Assembly (NCBI GenBank): GCA_964391015.1
Contig: CAYMKU010000006.1
Location: 1-64,000 of the forward strand
DNA length: 64,000 nucleotides
Reading direction: 5' to 3'
From: XYD12-FULL-36-8 sp964391015
GTDB lineage: Bacteria; Bacteroidota; Ignavibacteria; Ignavibacteriales; Ignavibacteriaceae
Shown: positions 63,500-64,000 of the stretch, piece by piece
Position numbering within the stretch: position 1 is the first letter of the stretch
Layout of the letters: each line of letters opens with the position of its first letter
The notes under the pieces: generated by a model
What the model was told of the DNA's origin: nothing
The model's input: the letters and a program-made list of their open reading frames with translations, nothing else
Database searches by the model: none
Translations under genes and position numbers: made by a program

Positions 63500-64000
63500 A
63501 TGATTGAAACCAAAATTCCCATTTATCTTGCATCAAAATCTCCAAGAAGAAAAAAATTACTTAAACAACTTAATTTAAAATTTAAATGTGTTGATCTTCA
63601 TTTCCATGAGAAAATGCGTAATGGCGAAGATCCTGCTTTTTTGGTTAAGCGATTATCTATTGAGAAATTGAATAGGGCTTTATTGAAGATTAAGAATGGA
63701 ATTATCATTACTGCAGATACAATCGTGGTAGTTGATAATTACGTTCTTGGCAAACCTAAAAATAAACTTGATGCGAAACGAATTCTAAAAAAACTAAGTG
63801 GTAAAACTCATTGTGTTTATACGGGCTTTGCAATTTATAATTCTGTAAACAATAAAGTTGTAACAAATTTTGAAAAAACTTTTGTTACCTTCAGAAGGCT
63901 TAGTGAAATTGAAATTGATGATTACATTTCTACGGGTAGTCCGATGGATAAAGCTGGTGCTTATGGGATTCAAGATGATTTTGGTGCTGTATTCATTGAA
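63500..64000 (+). CDS. maf: Maf-family nucleoside triphosphate pyrophosphatase; 3' end cut by window
   Basis: 167 codons to the window end, ATG start. A short reading frame at 63492 stops at once. The Maf signature is clear: ASKSPRRKKLL at about 10-20, TADTIVVVDNYVLGKPK at about 73-90, YTGFAI and TGSPMDKAGAYGIQDDFGAVFIE-type C-terminal motif (SGS/TGSPMDKAGAYGI). The enzyme hydrolyses dTTP, UTP or modified NTPs to the monophosphate and pyrophosphate. The STGSPMDKAGAYGIQ form looks closest to the dTTP/UTP-type (YhdE) but this cannot be decided by eye. A housekeeping gene; family usual length is about 190-200 residues, so about 25-30 are missing. Confidence 0.92.
   Translation, partial: MIETKIPIYLASKSPRRKKLLKQLNLKFKCVDLHFHEKMRNGEDPAFLVKRLSIEKLNRALLKIKNGIIITADTIVVVDNYVLGKPKNKLDAKRILKKLSGKTHCVYTGFAIYNSVNNKVVTNFEKTFVTFRRLSEIEIDDYISTGSPMDKAGAYGIQDDFGAVFIE

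Noticed and set aside
1..64000. Mobile elements, phage genes, tRNA or rRNA
   Set aside because: No transposase, integrase, structural phage gene, tRNA cloverleaf or rRNA segment was recognised on either strand.

Overview
The window looks like an AT-rich chromosomal segment from a member of the Ignavibacteria (Ignavibacteriota, within the Bacteroidota/Chlorobiota superphylum). The indicators are many secreted proteins ending in the type IX secretion (T9SS) type A sorting domain with its QNYPNPFNPxT signature, two TonB-dependent receptors, Ycf48/BNR propellers, frequent TTG and GTG starts, and no tRNA, rRNA, transposase or phage gene. The identification is by recall, not by search. The scaffold has a 100-N gap at 3999-4098. 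The same 55-base sequence begins at position 1 and directly after the gap, so the assembly broke inside a repeated coding module.

Layout. 1-6025: a subtilisin-like protease and a large secreted protein, both cut within the same C-terminal dockerin-like module. 6236-7594: a Ycf48-like propeller with a T9SS tail. 7787-15061: a GHL10 glycoside hydrolase-like protein, a BNR/sialidase-like protein (both with dockerin-like tails) and a BNR paralogue with a T9SS tail. 15067-19527: two TonB-dependent receptors. 19633-21571: a small membrane-anchored protein and a second Ycf48-like T9SS protein. 21705-42349: an alternating array of four dockerin-tailed giants (D) and three near-identical 389-390 aa T9SS-tailed proteins (C), in the order D-C-D-C-D-C-D along transcription. 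42705-57788: two giants of 2173 and 2514 aa with the dockerin-like tail, separated by an orphan chimeric T9SS-tail pseudogene. 58168-61539: a two-gene unit of T9SS-tailed propeller-type proteins. 61713-64000: ordinary genes, namely an MdtG-like MFS exporter, a small secreted protein and a Maf pyrophosphatase cut by the window end.

Main hypothesis. Ten proteins end in a shared module of about 175-195 residues: a beta domain followed by two EF-hand-type loops of the dockerin pattern DxNxDxxxDxxD. All eight complete C-termini lack the T9SS tail; the other two are cut inside the module. The three small proteins in the array carry an N-terminal beta-sandwich that resembles a cohesin by eye, plus a T9SS surface-sorting tail. 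This suggests a cell-surface display system in which T9SS-anchored cohesin-like receptors hold dockerin-tailed proteases, hydrolases and beta-helix adhesins. The module pattern and gene order are visible in the sequence. The binding function, and even the cohesin fold, are inference. A competing explanation is that the dockerin-like module is itself an export or sorting signal.

Almost every minus-strand array gene is followed by its own hairpin terminator, so most are probably separate transcription units. The clearest operons are TonB receptor plus BNR protein (5-base gap) and the 494/623 aa pair (27-base gap).
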